A stretch of 64,000 nucleotides of DNA from Clostridium tyrobutyricum DSM 2637 = ATCC 25755 = JCM 11008 (GCF_000359585.1 NZ_APMH01000004.1:1-64000), one strand, 5' to 3'. Shown: positions 27,358-36,938, numbered from the stretch's first letter. Program-made: numbers and translations. The notes: generated from the letters alone by a model not told the origin.

Positions 27358-28851
27358 TTACTTATTTAAAAGAAAGTTTAAAATTTGATCCTTCATTTCA
27401 TTTTTTTCACAGGTAGTTTTGTGTATCACATTATTTTTCTTTAATTGCTCTACACCCTTTGGAATTTTTAAACCTGATATTTTACTCATTATATCTACAA
27501 GTTCCATATCATTATATTTAGTATATTTACTGTCAAGTGCACTCATAACAGATTTTGTAAACTTGAATGGACTAGCTGTTGAAACTATAATAGTCTTAGT
27601 ATTATCTCCAGTAGAATCAACATATTTCTTATATACAGCATGTGCTACTGCAGTATGGGTATCCATCAGATAATTATAATTTTCAAAATTATAATTTATT
27701 GCATCCAAAGTCTCCTGTTCACTTGCAAATCCCCCATAAAATGAATTTAACTCCTTCTTCATATCTTCTGTAATCGTATATTTCCCATCTTCATTCAAGT
27801 TGTTCATAAGTTTATTTACCAAATCAGAATTTCTTGAACTTATATCATATATTAGTCTTTCAAGATTACTTGATACAAGTATATCCATAGAAGGTGATAT
27901 AGTTACGATAAAATCTCTCATTTTATCATATGTACCGGTACTCAAGAAATCAAATAAAACTTTGTTGTCATTAGATGCACATATGAGTTTCTTTATTGGC
28001 AATCCCATTTTTTTTGCATAATATGCAGCTAATATATTTCCAAAGTTTCCTGTTGGAACATCAAAATTTATCTTTTCTCCAAGTTTTATTTCCCCTGTCC
28101 TAACAAGTTCCATATAACCATAGAAATAATATACTATTTGTGGTACAAGTCTTCCTATATTTATAGAATTTGCAGATGAAAATACATAGCCCTTTTTATC
28201 TAATTCACTTTTTAAATCTGCATCATTGAAGATTTTCTTTACTTCACTCTGTGCATCATCAAAATTTCCATCTATTCCAATAACCCTTGTATTTGCCCCA
28301 GTCTGTGTTATCATCTGCCTTCTCTGTATTTCACTTACACCGTCTTTTGGAAAAAATACTACTATTTTTGTTCCCTTCACATCTGCAAAACCTTCAAGAG
28401 CCGCTTTACCAGTATCCCCTGAAGTAGCTGTAAGTATTACTATATCCTTTTTCAAATTTTGCTTTTTAGCAGAAACTTTCATAAGATGGGGCAGTAGGCA
28501 TAATGCCATGTCTTTAAATGCAAGAGTAGGACCATGATATAGCTCTAGATAAAATGCCTTTTTGGTTTTTTTAAGTGGAACTATATCTTCAGAATCAAAT
28601 TTATTATCATAGGCCAAGTCTAAGCATCTATCAAGTTCTTCTTTTTCTATATCTGTAAAAAATTTACCTATAATAAAAGAAGCCAGCTTCTTATAGCTCA
28701 TATCTTTACAATCTTCCAATTTATCACCTATAAAAGGTATAGTATCAGGTACAAAAAGGCCTCCATCTTTAGCTATACCATTTAATATCGCACAAGATGC
28801 AGGTAAATTTTCCTTTATCCCCCTCGTGCTGTTGTAACAAATTTTTTCCAC
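27358..28851 (-). CDS. thrC: threonine synthase
   Basis: The 497-residue PLP enzyme converts O-phosphohomoserine to threonine. It belongs to the long subgroup (as in E. coli and yeast): N-terminus YNSTRGIKENLPASCAILNGIAKDGGLFVPD, PLP Lys in LYHGPTLAFKDMALCLLPHLM, phosphate loop TATSGDTGKAALEGF, SANSINIGRLVPQIVYYFYGY and VPTGNFGNILAAYYAKKMGLP. GTG at 28860 touches the RBS; GTG at 28851 has AAGGAG at 8 nt, so it is preferred. Monocistronic. No T-box or other leader was seen. Confidence 0.95.
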   Translation of the reverse strand: MEKICYNSTRGIKENLPASCAILNGIAKDGGLFVPDTIPFIGDKLEDCKDMSYKKLASFIIGKFFTDIEKEELDRCLDLAYDNKFDSEDIVPLKKTKKAFYLELYHGPTLAFKDMALCLLPHLMKVSAKKQNLKKDIVILTATSGDTGKAALEGFADVKGTKIVVFFPKDGVSEIQRRQMITQTGANTRVIGIDGNFDDAQSEVKKIFNDADLKSELDKKGYVFSSANSINIGRLVPQIVYYFYGYMELVRTGEIKLGEKINFDVPTGNFGNILAAYYAKKMGLPIKKLICASNDNKVLFDFLSTGTYDKMRDFIVTISPSMDILVSSNLERLIYDISSRNSDLVNKLMNNLNEDGKYTITEDMKKELNSFYGGFASEQETLDAINYNFENYNYLMDTHTAVAHAVYKKYVDSTGDNTKTIIVSTASPFKFTKSVMSALDSKYTKYNDMELVDIMSKISGLKIPKGVEQLKKNNVIHKTTCEKNEMKDQILNFLLNK

Positions 28852-29020
28852 GTATATCACTCCTTATAGAATATTAGAATCCTTGTTTTATCTAAGTATA
28901 TAATAACATAGGAATATAGAACTTGAAAATAAAATTTAATACTTCTAGTATATAATTAAAAATAGTAGTAAACTAGATTTCATAGGAATTTTTTAGATTT
29001 TATTATTAGAGGTGAAAAAT

Positions 29021-30166
29021 TTGGCAATATACTTAGATAATGCAGCAACATCATATCCCAAACCGGATATAGTTATGGATAAAATGTACTATTTCATGAA
29101 GAATATAGGTGCAACTGCAGGCAGAGGAGCTTATAAATCTGAAATAGAATCTGATAGATTAGTATATAATTGTAGAAATAATCTATGCAAACTTTTTAAT
29201 TTTGATAGACCATCAAATGTTGTATTTACATATAATATTACAGAATCCTTGAATTTAGCTATAAATGGCATTTTAAAAAATGGAGATCATGTAATAATAA
29301 GTAGTTTAGAACATAATTCCGTTACAAGACCATTGAAAATTCTTGAAAAAACAAAGAATATACAAATATCCAAAGTTCCATGCAATACATATGGACTGAC
29401 AAACCCGAATGATATAGAGAACCTAATAAGAACAAACACAAAATTGATAATATTTACTCATGCTTCAAATGTAATTGGCACCATTCAACCCATAAAACAA
29501 ATCGGAAAAATAGCTAGAAAAAACAATATATTATTTTTGGTAGACAGTGCTCAAACCGCAGGAGCCTATCCCATAGATATAAAAGAATACAATATAGATC
29601 TTCTGGCTTTTACAGGGCATAAAAGTCTCCTTGGTCCTACTGGAACTGGAGGTCTTATAATAAACTGCGATGCAGAAATAAAAGCATTAAAGGCTGGAGG
29701 CACTGGAGTTGACTCAAAGTATCCCTATCAACCGGAATATCTTCCTAACAAATTTGAGTCCGGGACACTAAATGTAGTTGGAATAGTTGGTCTTTCAGAA
29801 GGTGTAAATTATATAAATAATATAGGTATATCTTCAATAAGGGAAAAAGAGCAGATTTTAACAGAGTATGCATTGAAAACACTTAAAGAGATTCCAAACA
29901 TAATAATATATGGCCCAAAATCTGCTGATAAAATAGTAGGTGTAATTTCATTTAATATTGAAGGCATTCCATGTGATGAAGTAGGCTTTCAACTTGACAA
30001 GACATACAATATAATGGTAAGGGTTGGATTTCATTGTGCCCCTACGGCCCACAGGATTATTGGTACTTATAATACAGGATGTGTAAGAATAGGAATAGGG
30101 TATTTTAACACAAAAAGCGATATAGATATCCTAACTGAATCCCTTGTAGAATTGTCAAAAACTTAA
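29021..30166 (+). CDS. cysteine desulfurase-like aminotransferase (EF2568 type)
   Basis: A 381-residue class V PLP enzyme. It starts AIYLDNAATSYPKPDIV and has ISSLEHNSVTRPLK, VDSAQTAGAYPIDIKEYNIDLLAFTGHKSLLGPTGTGG (PLP Lys in GHK) and the catalytic Cys loop RVGFHCAPTAHR near residue 340. This pattern fits the EF2568-type cysteine desulfurase family, which in Enterococcus lies among selenium-dependent molybdenum hydroxylase genes. TTG at 29021 follows AGAGGTG by 6 nt and matches the family start; GTG at 29012 is inside that RBS. It could supply sulfur or selenium for the hydroxylase at 58-62 kb, but that is inference. Confidence 0.85.
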   Translation: MAIYLDNAATSYPKPDIVMDKMYYFMKNIGATAGRGAYKSEIESDRLVYNCRNNLCKLFNFDRPSNVVFTYNITESLNLAINGILKNGDHVIISSLEHNSVTRPLKILEKTKNIQISKVPCNTYGLTNPNDIENLIRTNTKLIIFTHASNVIGTIQPIKQIGKIARKNNILFLVDSAQTAGAYPIDIKEYNIDLLAFTGHKSLLGPTGTGGLIINCDAEIKALKAGGTGVDSKYPYQPEYLPNKFESGTLNVVGIVGLSEGVNYINNIGISSIREKEQILTEYALKTLKEIPNIIIYGPKSADKIVGVISFNIEGIPCDEVGFQLDKTYNIMVRVGFHCAPTAHRIIGTYNTGCVRIGIGYFNTKSDIDILTESLVELSKT

Positions 30167-30172
30167 ATATAA

Positions 30173-30206
30173 AAAACAATAGACCAATGTTTCGGCCTAT
30201 TGTTTT
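30173..30206. terminator. bidirectional terminator
   Basis: AAAACAATAGACC and GGCCTATTGTTTT pair with one mismatch around an 8-nt loop, between convergent genes. T/A runs flank both sides. Confidence 0.85.
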
Positions 30207-30210
30207 ACTA

Positions 30211-31176
30211 TCAATTTGATTCTTTTCCTGCAGATGAAATTAATTTAAAAATTATAAGTATAATGGCAACTCCTGCCACAGCCGATATAACATATCCTAT
30301 TATATCATTTGTTCCTGATATGGAATAATCAGAAGCTATGGAATTGAATTTGAATCCATTTTGAAAAGCGGATGGAACATAACCTACAAGATGTTTTATT
30401 TGATTCATATCCCATTCTCCCCATGCAGTTCCTGCTGCCAATAATCCTATAGGACATAATATTATAAGTAATATCAATAGTCTATACAATGGTTTTTTAC
30501 TTGTATGTTCATGTTTATAGACTATTCCAGGTGATACTTTTTTAACATATGCAAGTACTGCAGCGGTAACACCTCCTTCGATAAATCCTATTAAAAGATG
30601 AGGTAAAATCATAGCAGGTATGGCTATTTTCAATCCATAAGGACAATAGAGTGCAGCCCCACTTGCATCTTTGAACAATAAAGGCTGTATTCCAAATTCT
30701 ATGGAAGCACAAAAAGCTGCTGCAACTATTCCCGCATATGCCCCCACAAAAGCTGCTATGTATTCTCCCTTTTCACTTTTAACTCTTGACTTTATTAACC
30801 TATACAGGGTATACCCTACCATAGGCATTATAAATGCCATATTAAATGTGTTGGCTCCAAATGCCAGTATACCTCCATCTCCAAAAAAGAGTGCCTGTAT
30901 AAGAAGTGCAACTGTAACAGAAATAACAGCAGCATAAGGTCCCAACAAAATAGCTGCTAATGTTGCTCCTACTGCATGGCCAGTGGTACCTCCAGGTATA
31001 GGAACATTGAACATCATTATTAAAAATGAAAAAGCCCCACAGACTCCAAGTATAGGAAGTTTTTTCTTGCTAACTTCCTGTTTCACTTTTTTAGAAGCTT
31101 TCATCCATACTGGAATCATGATTGCACCCATAACTGCACAAGTAGATGGGCTTAAATAATTATCTGGAATATGCAT
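30211..31176 (-). CDS. cbiM: cobalt/nickel ECF transporter component CbiM
   Basis: The 321-residue membrane protein begins MHIPDNYLSPSTCAVMGA; the N-terminal Met-His-Ile-Pro-Asp is the metal-binding signature of CbiM/NikM. PGGTTGHAVGATLAAILLGP and FGDGGILAFGANTFNMAF are typical. About seven helices form the S component. A C-terminal extension (from 225) with one helix on each side of a short loop resembles a fused CbiN/PDGLE-type domain. cbiQ and cbiO are not adjacent, so the transporter's energising units must be encoded elsewhere. Co2+ versus Ni2+ cannot be settled. Confidence 0.9.
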   Translation of the reverse strand: MHIPDNYLSPSTCAVMGAIMIPVWMKASKKVKQEVSKKKLPILGVCGAFSFLIMMFNVPIPGGTTGHAVGATLAAILLGPYAAVISVTVALLIQALFFGDGGILAFGANTFNMAFIMPMVGYTLYRLIKSRVKSEKGEYIAAFVGAYAGIVAAAFCASIEFGIQPLLFKDASGAALYCPYGLKIAIPAMILPHLLIGFIEGGVTAAVLAYVKKVSPGIVYKHEHTSKKPLYRLLILLIILCPIGLLAAGTAWGEWDMNQIKHLVGYVPSAFQNGFKFNSIASDYSISGTNDIIGYVISAVAGVAIILIIFKLISSAGKESN

Positions 31177-31257
31177 ATAAAATCCCTCCTTATATATATA
31201 ATAGCAATATTTGTGCCACTTTAGAAAAACAAGTTTATTCTAGCATTTAAACATCTT

Positions 31258-31295
31258 AATATCAAAATGATAATATTTAGTATCATTTTGATATT
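31258..31295. promoter_or_regulatory. double palindrome upstream of cbiM
   Basis: A perfect 15-bp inverted repeat (AATATCAAAATGATA / TATCATTTTGATATT, 8-nt spacer) lies 82 nt upstream of the cbiM start. Each arm contains its own palindrome, TATCA-3 nt-TGATA. It has no T run, so a repressor site (Fur, NikR or similar) is more likely than a terminator. No cobalamin riboswitch was recognised. Confidence 0.45.
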
Positions 31296-31442
31296 ATTCA
31301 CAGCTTAAATCTCATATTGAAACCTTTAAAATTTTAAATTAATACAATAAAATTGTGACTTTATCAACTTAACGGAATTGAATATGTGATATAATATGTT
31401 ATAATATATTCAATTTCTATATTAACAAGGGGGAATTTTTGT

Positions 31443-32765
31443 ATGGACAGCGGTCCGAGTAGCGTTTTATTTGATGTTTTTTTTATCTTTGTATTAATCT
31501 TATTAAACGCTTTTTTTTCAGCAGCAGAAATTGCAATAGTATCTGTAAATAAATCCAAAATAAAAATAATGGCAGATAAAGGTAATAAAAAGGCTCAATT
31601 GCTGCTTGATCTCATGAAGGAACCGAATAGATTTTTAGCAACTATTCAGGACGTAATAACCCTGGCAGGATTTCTCGCCAGTGCACTTTCAGCTACATGG
31701 CTTTCAGTGCCTTTAGCTAAATTACTTGAAAAATTCAATATACCTTCAAGTAATGAAATATCAATAATACTTGGAACATTAATATTATCCTATTTTACAT
31801 TGGTCTTTGGTGAACTTTTTCCAAAAAAATTGGCTTTGCAAAATTCTGAAAAAGTAGCATTATTTGTAGTAAAACCTCTTTTATGGACATCAAAAGTAAC
31901 TTTTCCTTTTGATAAAATACTAACTTTCTCAGTAAATCTGTTAGGTAAAATAACCAATACCAATATTACAGGTAAAAAAGATAATATTTCTATAGAGGAA
32001 ATACAACTTATGATAGATGCTGGAGAAGAAACAGGTATAATAAATGAGACAGAAAAAGAAATGATAAATGGAGTATTTAAGTTTGATGATACTCTTGCCA
32101 AAAATATAATGACTCCAAAAGTCAATGTATTTGTTATCAATGTAGACACACCTATAGAAGAAATTTTAAGTGAAGTTGCGAAACAGCAATATTCAAGAAT
32201 ACCTGTATATGAGGATTCAATAGACAATATAATTGGTATACTGTATATGAAAGATTTATTTATATCATTTCATGGTGGAACTTTAAACAATAAATCAGTA
32301 AGGGATCTTATAAGATCAGCTTATTTTGTTCCGGAAACAAAAAATATAGATGAGTTATTTGAAGAAATGCAGATTACAAATAATCATATGTCAATTTTGA
32401 TAGATGAATATGGTAATTTTACAGGTATTGTAACTATAGATGATTTAATAGAAGAGGTAATGGGAAATATTCCAGATGAACATGACAAATGTGATAATGA
32501 TTCAGATCCAATAAGTAGAATAAACTCCAACACATATATAGTTGATGGGCTTGTACCAATAGACGATATAAATGAAGAATTAAATATAAATCTTCCTTAT
32601 GATATATTTGATACAATAGGTGGTTTTGTAATAGACCTCTTGGGACATATTCCAAAACACAATGAGTACAAGACTCTCAAATATGGGAATATAACTTTTA
32701 AAATAGAAAGTGTTAAGGAAAAACGAATAGATAAATTGGAAATATTGTTGGATAACAAGGAGTAA
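31443..32765 (+). CDS. CNNM/CBS transporter-like protein (HlyC/CorC family)
   Basis: A 440-residue protein. An N-terminal CNNM/DUF21 membrane domain (three to four helices, residues 1-190; FFIFVLILLNAFFSAAEIAIVSVNKSKI, LSYFTLVFGELFPKKLAL) is followed by two CBS domains (about 205-335; IMTPKVNVFVINVDTPIEEI, YSRIPVYEDSIDNIIGILYMKDL, HMSILIDEYGNFTGIVTIDDLIEE) and a CorC/HlyC C-terminal domain. These proteins move Mg2+ or Co2+, or tune other transporters. Despite the name hemolysin, no toxin role is implied. It is monocistronic with a good terminator. Confidence 0.92.
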   Translation: MDSGPSSVLFDVFFIFVLILLNAFFSAAEIAIVSVNKSKIKIMADKGNKKAQLLLDLMKEPNRFLATIQDVITLAGFLASALSATWLSVPLAKLLEKFNIPSSNEISIILGTLILSYFTLVFGELFPKKLALQNSEKVALFVVKPLLWTSKVTFPFDKILTFSVNLLGKITNTNITGKKDNISIEEIQLMIDAGEETGIINETEKEMINGVFKFDDTLAKNIMTPKVNVFVINVDTPIEEILSEVAKQQYSRIPVYEDSIDNIIGILYMKDLFISFHGGTLNNKSVRDLIRSAYFVPETKNIDELFEEMQITNNHMSILIDEYGNFTGIVTIDDLIEEVMGNIPDEHDKCDNDSDPISRINSNTYIVDGLVPIDDINEELNINLPYDIFDTIGGFVIDLLGHIPKHNEYKTLKYGNITFKIESVKEKRIDKLEILLDNKE

Positions 32766-32781
32766 ATGTCTTAATTGTACA

Positions 32782-32817
32782 AAAACTGATATAGCCATAA
32801 AAAACTATATCAGTTTT
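32782..32817 (+). terminator. rho-independent terminator
   Basis: A 12-bp stem AAACTGATATAG / CTATATCAGTTT with a 10-nt loop is followed by TTTATA, 17 nt past the CNNM gene. Confidence 0.88.
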
Positions 32818-32898
32818 TTATAAATAATTTAAATAAATATCAATAAAACTTTTATACAGAAATCATATAGAGTATAGAAAAACTATAAATAGACTTTA

Positions 32899-33474
32899 TT
32901 AATAAGTGCTAACATGAAATGTATTATTTTTCTTAATTTCAGCATGGGAAGTCATTTCTTTTACAATATCAAGATATTTTTGTGATACATTAGGACATAC
33001 TTCTAATATACTGTCAATTATAAAATCTATATTTGTATCATCAACCTTTTTCAATATAACCTCTTCAGATTTATTTTCATCTTCATTTTCATTTTCATCT
33101 TCTTCATTATTTTTATTGAATACAAATTCCTCACTTGTCAGCGAATCATATATCTTATTTGCCACATCAGACTGCATAACGTATGGAGTTTTTATGAATT
33201 CTTTTGAGAAATACAATACACCTTGTATAGTTATAAACTCTCCATATACATATTCTTTTTCAGTTACCTTTGAGTTGTCACTTTCATTACAAGCATATTT
33301 AATATGCTCAACATGCTTTACATCAACTATATAATTCTTATCTTTTCTACCAAGTACACATCTAATATCTAAATCCATCAATCTGTCTTTTACATGTTCT
33401 GAAAATTTCTCTCCTAATTCTGAAATGAACATTTTTACTGATATTGTCTTCTTCATTCTATAATTTTTTCTCAC
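32899..33474 (-). CDS. hypothetical protein, 191 residues
   Basis: I do not recognise this family. It is soluble, with no signal or membrane segment. Residues 1-105 look like a mixed alpha/beta domain (TISVKMFISELGEKFSEHVKDRLMDLDIRCVLGRKDKNYIVDVKHVEHI). A strongly acidic linker (NNEEDENENEDENKSEE) lies near 125, followed by a helical tail. GTG start with AAAGGAG at 9 nt. It stands alone between the CNNM gene and a cold-shock gene. The gene is supported by RBS and length; no function is proposed. Confidence 0.6.
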   Translation of the reverse strand: MRKNYRMKKTISVKMFISELGEKFSEHVKDRLMDLDIRCVLGRKDKNYIVDVKHVEHIKYACNESDNSKVTEKEYVYGEFITIQGVLYFSKEFIKTPYVMQSDVANKIYDSLTSEEFVFNKNNEEDENENEDENKSEEVILKKVDDTNIDFIIDSILEVCPNVSQKYLDIVKEMTSHAEIKKNNTFHVSTY

Positions 33475-33554
33475 TATAACAGACTCCTTTACATAATTAG
33501 TTTGTTTTAAATTCTAGCTTTTAAATAAGAGTTAAGTGCAAATTTATATAAAAA

Positions 33555-33576
33555 ACCACCTTGTAAAAAAGGTGGT
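33555..33576 (-). terminator. cold-shock gene terminator
   Basis: A perfect 8-bp stem ACCACCTT / AAGGTGGT with a 6-nt loop, followed on the minus strand by TTTTTATA. Confidence 0.88.
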
Positions 33577-33626
33577 AAAACATTTAATGTTTATATGAAC
33601 GCTAAATTCAATAATATCAAAACTTA

Positions 33627-33830
33627 TTAAAGTTTAACAACATTAGCAGCTTGAAGTCCTTTTGGTCCTTCTTCTACATCAAATTGAACTTTTTGACCTT
33701 CTTCAAGATTCTTTCTTGGTTCATCACTCTGGATAGCAGTGAAATGTACGAAAACATCATTTTCGCCTTCAACTTCTATGAATCCAAATCCTTTTTCTGA
33801 ATTAAACCATTTTACTGTACCTATTTTCAT
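33627..33830 (-). CDS. cold-shock protein, CspA family
   Basis: A 67-residue single cold-shock domain. The RNA-binding motifs KGFGFIEV (RNP1) and DVFVHF (RNP2) are intact. It acts as an RNA chaperone and antiterminator. ATG follows GGAGGATAATAA. The unusually long AT-rich stretch upstream (about 170 nt to the next gene) could hold the temperature-sensitive 5' leader typical of such genes, though no conserved box was picked out. Confidence 0.95.
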   Translation of the reverse strand: MKIGTVKWFNSEKGFGFIEVEGENDVFVHFTAIQSDEPRKNLEEGQKVQFDVEEGPKGLQAANVVKL

Positions 33831-34030
33831 TTATTATCCTCCTAAAGATAAAACACTTAAAATTGATATATTTATTTGTATATCGGTGTTTCTAATTATA
33901 CTAGTATAACACAAAAAGAGAAAATTAACAAACCTAATTTGCCATTCAACCCAATTTGTTACCTTATATAATATATTATACAATAAATTGAATACATAAG
34001 TAAAGCTTTTTATAATTGCATTTCATTTTT

Positions 34031-34999
34031 TTAATCATTACAATTTGAACATTCGCTGCAGGATGAACAAGGTGATTTGAGATTAAGATTCAAATTACTT
34101 ATATTAAAGTTAAATTCATCAATATTCAATTCATTCTGAAATTTATGCATCATTCCATTACTGAAAATAACCTTATTATCTTGAAACTCTATATTTAAAG
34201 GTATAACTTCCATTGCATTTTCATTAACTATACTCTTTCTAAGCAATGGCCTGTACATCTGTTTTTCCCCACTTATCTTATTGACTGCCTCTATTCTATC
34301 TGTGCAAGTTATAAGTGCTTTTACTTTACCGCATTTTGAAAATTCCAAAGAATTTGAATCCCCATGTATACCTATGACCTGAGTATTATATGCCTTTATA
34401 ATGCCTATTTCAGTGTTTGCATCTACAGGGTTGCCCGGTTCAAAAGATTTAAGCTTTCCATCAGGATAAAACGATATACCTATACGGGCTATGACCTGTC
34501 CTAAAGGTGAATTTATTTTTATTTTATCTTTGCGCCAAAATGTAATACTATTTACAGAACCATTTTTATAAAAATGAACAGCAACAACCTTTCTCTTTAA
34601 ATAACCTATAGAAAGACTTATTTCTATTTCCTTGGAAAGTTTATATTCATCTTCTTCAGTCCAATAAGCAGTTATTTTGCCATTCAACGGAAATATTCTT
34701 TTTATATTTCCATCTTCATAAAACGTGATAAATTCTGCCTGAATTAATCCTATAGGAGACTTTATTTCAGTGGGATTTTGAAGATATATGCTTTTCAAAC
34801 TACCATTATCATAAAAAGAAAGTGAACCTATATGCTTACTTCTTAGTCCATCTTCCTTATATTGTGGAGTTAAAATGCCATAAGCTGTTTTCAATTCATT
34901 TATGTCATTTAATGTACATTCTTTTATAGCACCATTCTCATAAAATTCAGCTCGTGATATTCCTTTTAACTTTCCATACTTGGTATCTACATCATTCAT
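34031..34999 (-). CDS. MORN/YwqK-like repeat protein
   Basis: A 322-residue soluble protein built from about six irregular repeats with the core FYENGAIKECTL, FYDNGSLKSIYL, FYEDGNIKRIFPL, FYKNGSVNSITF and FYPDGKLKSFEPG, a MORN/YwqK-like beta-hairpin pattern. The C-terminus ends CSSCSECSNC, four Cys that could bind metal or cross-link. Start: GGGGAGGAATACT before ATG. It stands alone. Its function is unknown. MORN-type repeats often mediate protein or membrane contact. Confidence 0.7.
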   Translation of the reverse strand: MNDVDTKYGKLKGISRAEFYENGAIKECTLNDINELKTAYGILTPQYKEDGLRSKHIGSLSFYDNGSLKSIYLQNPTEIKSPIGLIQAEFITFYEDGNIKRIFPLNGKITAYWTEEDEYKLSKEIEISLSIGYLKRKVVAVHFYKNGSVNSITFWRKDKIKINSPLGQVIARIGISFYPDGKLKSFEPGNPVDANTEIGIIKAYNTQVIGIHGDSNSLEFSKCGKVKALITCTDRIEAVNKISGEKQMYRPLLRKSIVNENAMEVIPLNIEFQDNKVIFSNGMMHKFQNELNIDEFNFNISNLNLNLKSPCSSCSECSNCND

Positions 35000-35094
35000 A
35001 GTATTCCTCCCCGATTACATATTTTATATTACTATAGCACAACATTCAGAAAATTTCATTAGTTTATTTGTAGTTTAGCATATATTCGCTCAAA

Positions 35095-35130
35095 AAATAT
35101 ATTCTTATTTAAAAAAACAAGAATATATTT
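35095..35130 (-). terminator. modABC terminator
   Basis: A 12-bp stem AAATATATTCTT / AAGAATATATTT with a 12-nt loop, followed on the minus strand by TTTG after a T stretch, 16 nt beyond modC. Confidence 0.75.
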
Positions 35131-35146
35131 AATAATATATTAAATT

Positions 35147-36211
35147 TTATTTGACCATAAAAACCTTTTGTGGATTGATATATATATTCCAAGGCTGTTT
35201 AATATTCTTGATTTTATTCCAAAATTCTTTGTTCACTTCCCATTGTATACATTTTAACTTTTCAGGTGATTTTTTTTCTAATATATATAGATTAATCATA
35301 ACTGTAAATGGGCTTTCACTTATAGAATCAAGAATACAGCTAAAAGTATTCTCTCCATATTCATCATATGTATATTCAATATAATGTGCTCTTACCCCTA
35401 TATATTTTGGATATCCCTGTATCTTATCTTTAACTTTAATAGTACATCCCCAATTTAGCGCCTCTACTGTGTTTTCATCTATTATTTTAATTTTTGATAT
35501 ATTTTTGCATCCTGTAAGTTTAGCACAAGACAGAGTAGGTGGATTAGAAAAAATTTCTTCCCTTTCTCCATATGCATCAACAACTCCATTATCAATTACT
35601 GCAATATTTTTACAAATACGATATATTTCATCTCTATTATGAGATACAAAAACTGCACTTCCACTATAAGTTGACAATATACCTACAATTTCTTTCTCCA
35701 TTTTACTTCTCAAATGGCTGTCCAAAGCTGAAAATGGTTCATCTAATAGTAATATTTCAGGATTAATTGCAAGTGCTCTTGCAATTGCAACTCTTTGCTG
35801 TTGTCCTCCTGAAAGCTGGCTTGGAAATCTTTCTGATAGCCCTGTAAGATTCATCATGTTTATTTTTTCTCTTACTATTTCACCTTTTTCGCTTTTAGAG
35901 ATATTATCCAGTGCAAAACCTATATTCTGATTTACAGTCATATTCGGAAATAGTGCATAATCTTGGAATAAAAATCCTACCTTTCTTTTCTTAATTGGTA
36001 TATTTATATTTTTTCCTGAATCATAGAATATTTTTTCATTCAATACTATCTTTCCCCTGTCTGGTGTTTCAAGACCTGCAATACATTTTAAAGTCATGCT
36101 TTTTCCTGAACCTGAAGCTCCAAGTAAACCCAGGACACCATCTTTGGATTCAAATTTGACTTTTAAATTAAATTCTGGAAACTTTTTTTCAATGTCAACA
36201 TAAAGTCCCAT
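35147..36211 (-). CDS. modC: molybdate ABC transporter ATPase
   Basis: A 354-residue ATPase: Walker A LLGASGSGKS (30-39), Q-loop LFQDYALFP, signature LSGGQQQR (133-140), Walker B LLLDEPF (154-160) and VSHNRDE. The last 110 residues are a regulatory TOBE-like domain. An earlier in-frame ATG exists, but ATG at 36211 follows AGGAG at 7 nt and starts one base beyond the modB stop. It energises modB for molybdate or tungstate uptake. Confidence 0.92.
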   Translation of the reverse strand: MGLYVDIEKKFPEFNLKVKFESKDGVLGLLGASGSGKSMTLKCIAGLETPDRGKIVLNEKIFYDSGKNINIPIKKRKVGFLFQDYALFPNMTVNQNIGFALDNISKSEKGEIVREKINMMNLTGLSERFPSQLSGGQQQRVAIARALAINPEILLLDEPFSALDSHLRSKMEKEIVGILSTYSGSAVFVSHNRDEIYRICKNIAVIDNGVVDAYGEREEIFSNPPTLSCAKLTGCKNISKIKIIDENTVEALNWGCTIKVKDKIQGYPKYIGVRAHYIEYTYDEYGENTFSCILDSISESPFTVMINLYILEKKSPEKLKCIQWEVNKEFWNKIKNIKQPWNIYINPQKVFMVK

Positions 36212-36212
36212 A

Positions 36213-36899
36213 CTACTTTCTCCTAACTCCATAGATATTCTTCTGATGATGTTCATTCCAATAATTCATTAAAAAAATTACTACAGTTGAAATTAAAACA
36301 ATCAGTATGACCCATATAAATGCTGTGCCCATTTCCCCATTCTCAGCTGCAAAATAAATAGCTACAGGAATTGTTTGAGTCTTATTCGGTATATTGCCTG
36401 CCACCATGAGAGTAGCTCCAAACTCTCCAAGAGCTCTTGCAAACGATAGAACTGCAGCTGCTGCAATTCCTGGCCATGCCATTGGAATCATAACCCTCCA
36501 AAATATTTTCCAGTCAGATACTCCAAGGGTCTTGGCAGCATTTACTACATTATTGTCTATCTGTTCAAAAGCTCCTTTAGTTGTTCTATACATAAGAGGA
36601 AAGGCAACAATAGTAGCTGCTACAACTGTAGCCGGCCATGAAAAAATCAAAGTAGTACCCATGTTCAAAAGTAATTTTCCTGCAGGGCCGTTTTTCCCAA
36701 ATATAAGGAGTAGAAAGAATCCAACTACTGTTGGCGGAAGTACGAGTGGCAGTGTAAATATGGTGTCCAAAATATTTCTAAGTTTTCCATTATAATTTGT
36801 CATCCAGTAAGCAACTGCAATTCCAATAAAAAATGTTATTATTGTAGATAATGATACAGTTTTTATAGAAATCAATCCTGGTGAAATATCAAATCCCAT
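36213..36899 (-). CDS. modB: molybdate ABC transporter permease
   Basis: A 228-residue permease with five to six helices. Diagnostic stretches are LPLVLPPTVVGFFLLLIFG, AFPLMYRTTKGAFEQIDNNVVNAAKTLG and the EAA loop ending WKIFWRVMIPMAWPG, with SFARALGEFGATLMVAGNIP. It joins modA and modC in the order modA-modB-modC with a 39-nt gap to modA. ATG follows GGGGGAGATGCAATT. Confidence 0.96.
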   Translation of the reverse strand: MGFDISPGLISIKTVSLSTIITFFIGIAVAYWMTNYNGKLRNILDTIFTLPLVLPPTVVGFFLLLIFGKNGPAGKLLLNMGTTLIFSWPATVVAATIVAFPLMYRTTKGAFEQIDNNVVNAAKTLGVSDWKIFWRVMIPMAWPGIAAAAVLSFARALGEFGATLMVAGNIPNKTQTIPVAIYFAAENGEMGTAFIWVILIVLISTVVIFLMNYWNEHHQKNIYGVRRK

Positions 36900-36938
36900 A
36901 ATTGCATCTCCCCCTATTGCATCAATCTGGTATTCTAA

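Noticed and set aside
31177-31442. Cobalamin riboswitch before cbiM
   Set aside because: No B12-box or long structured leader was found; only the nested palindrome is present.
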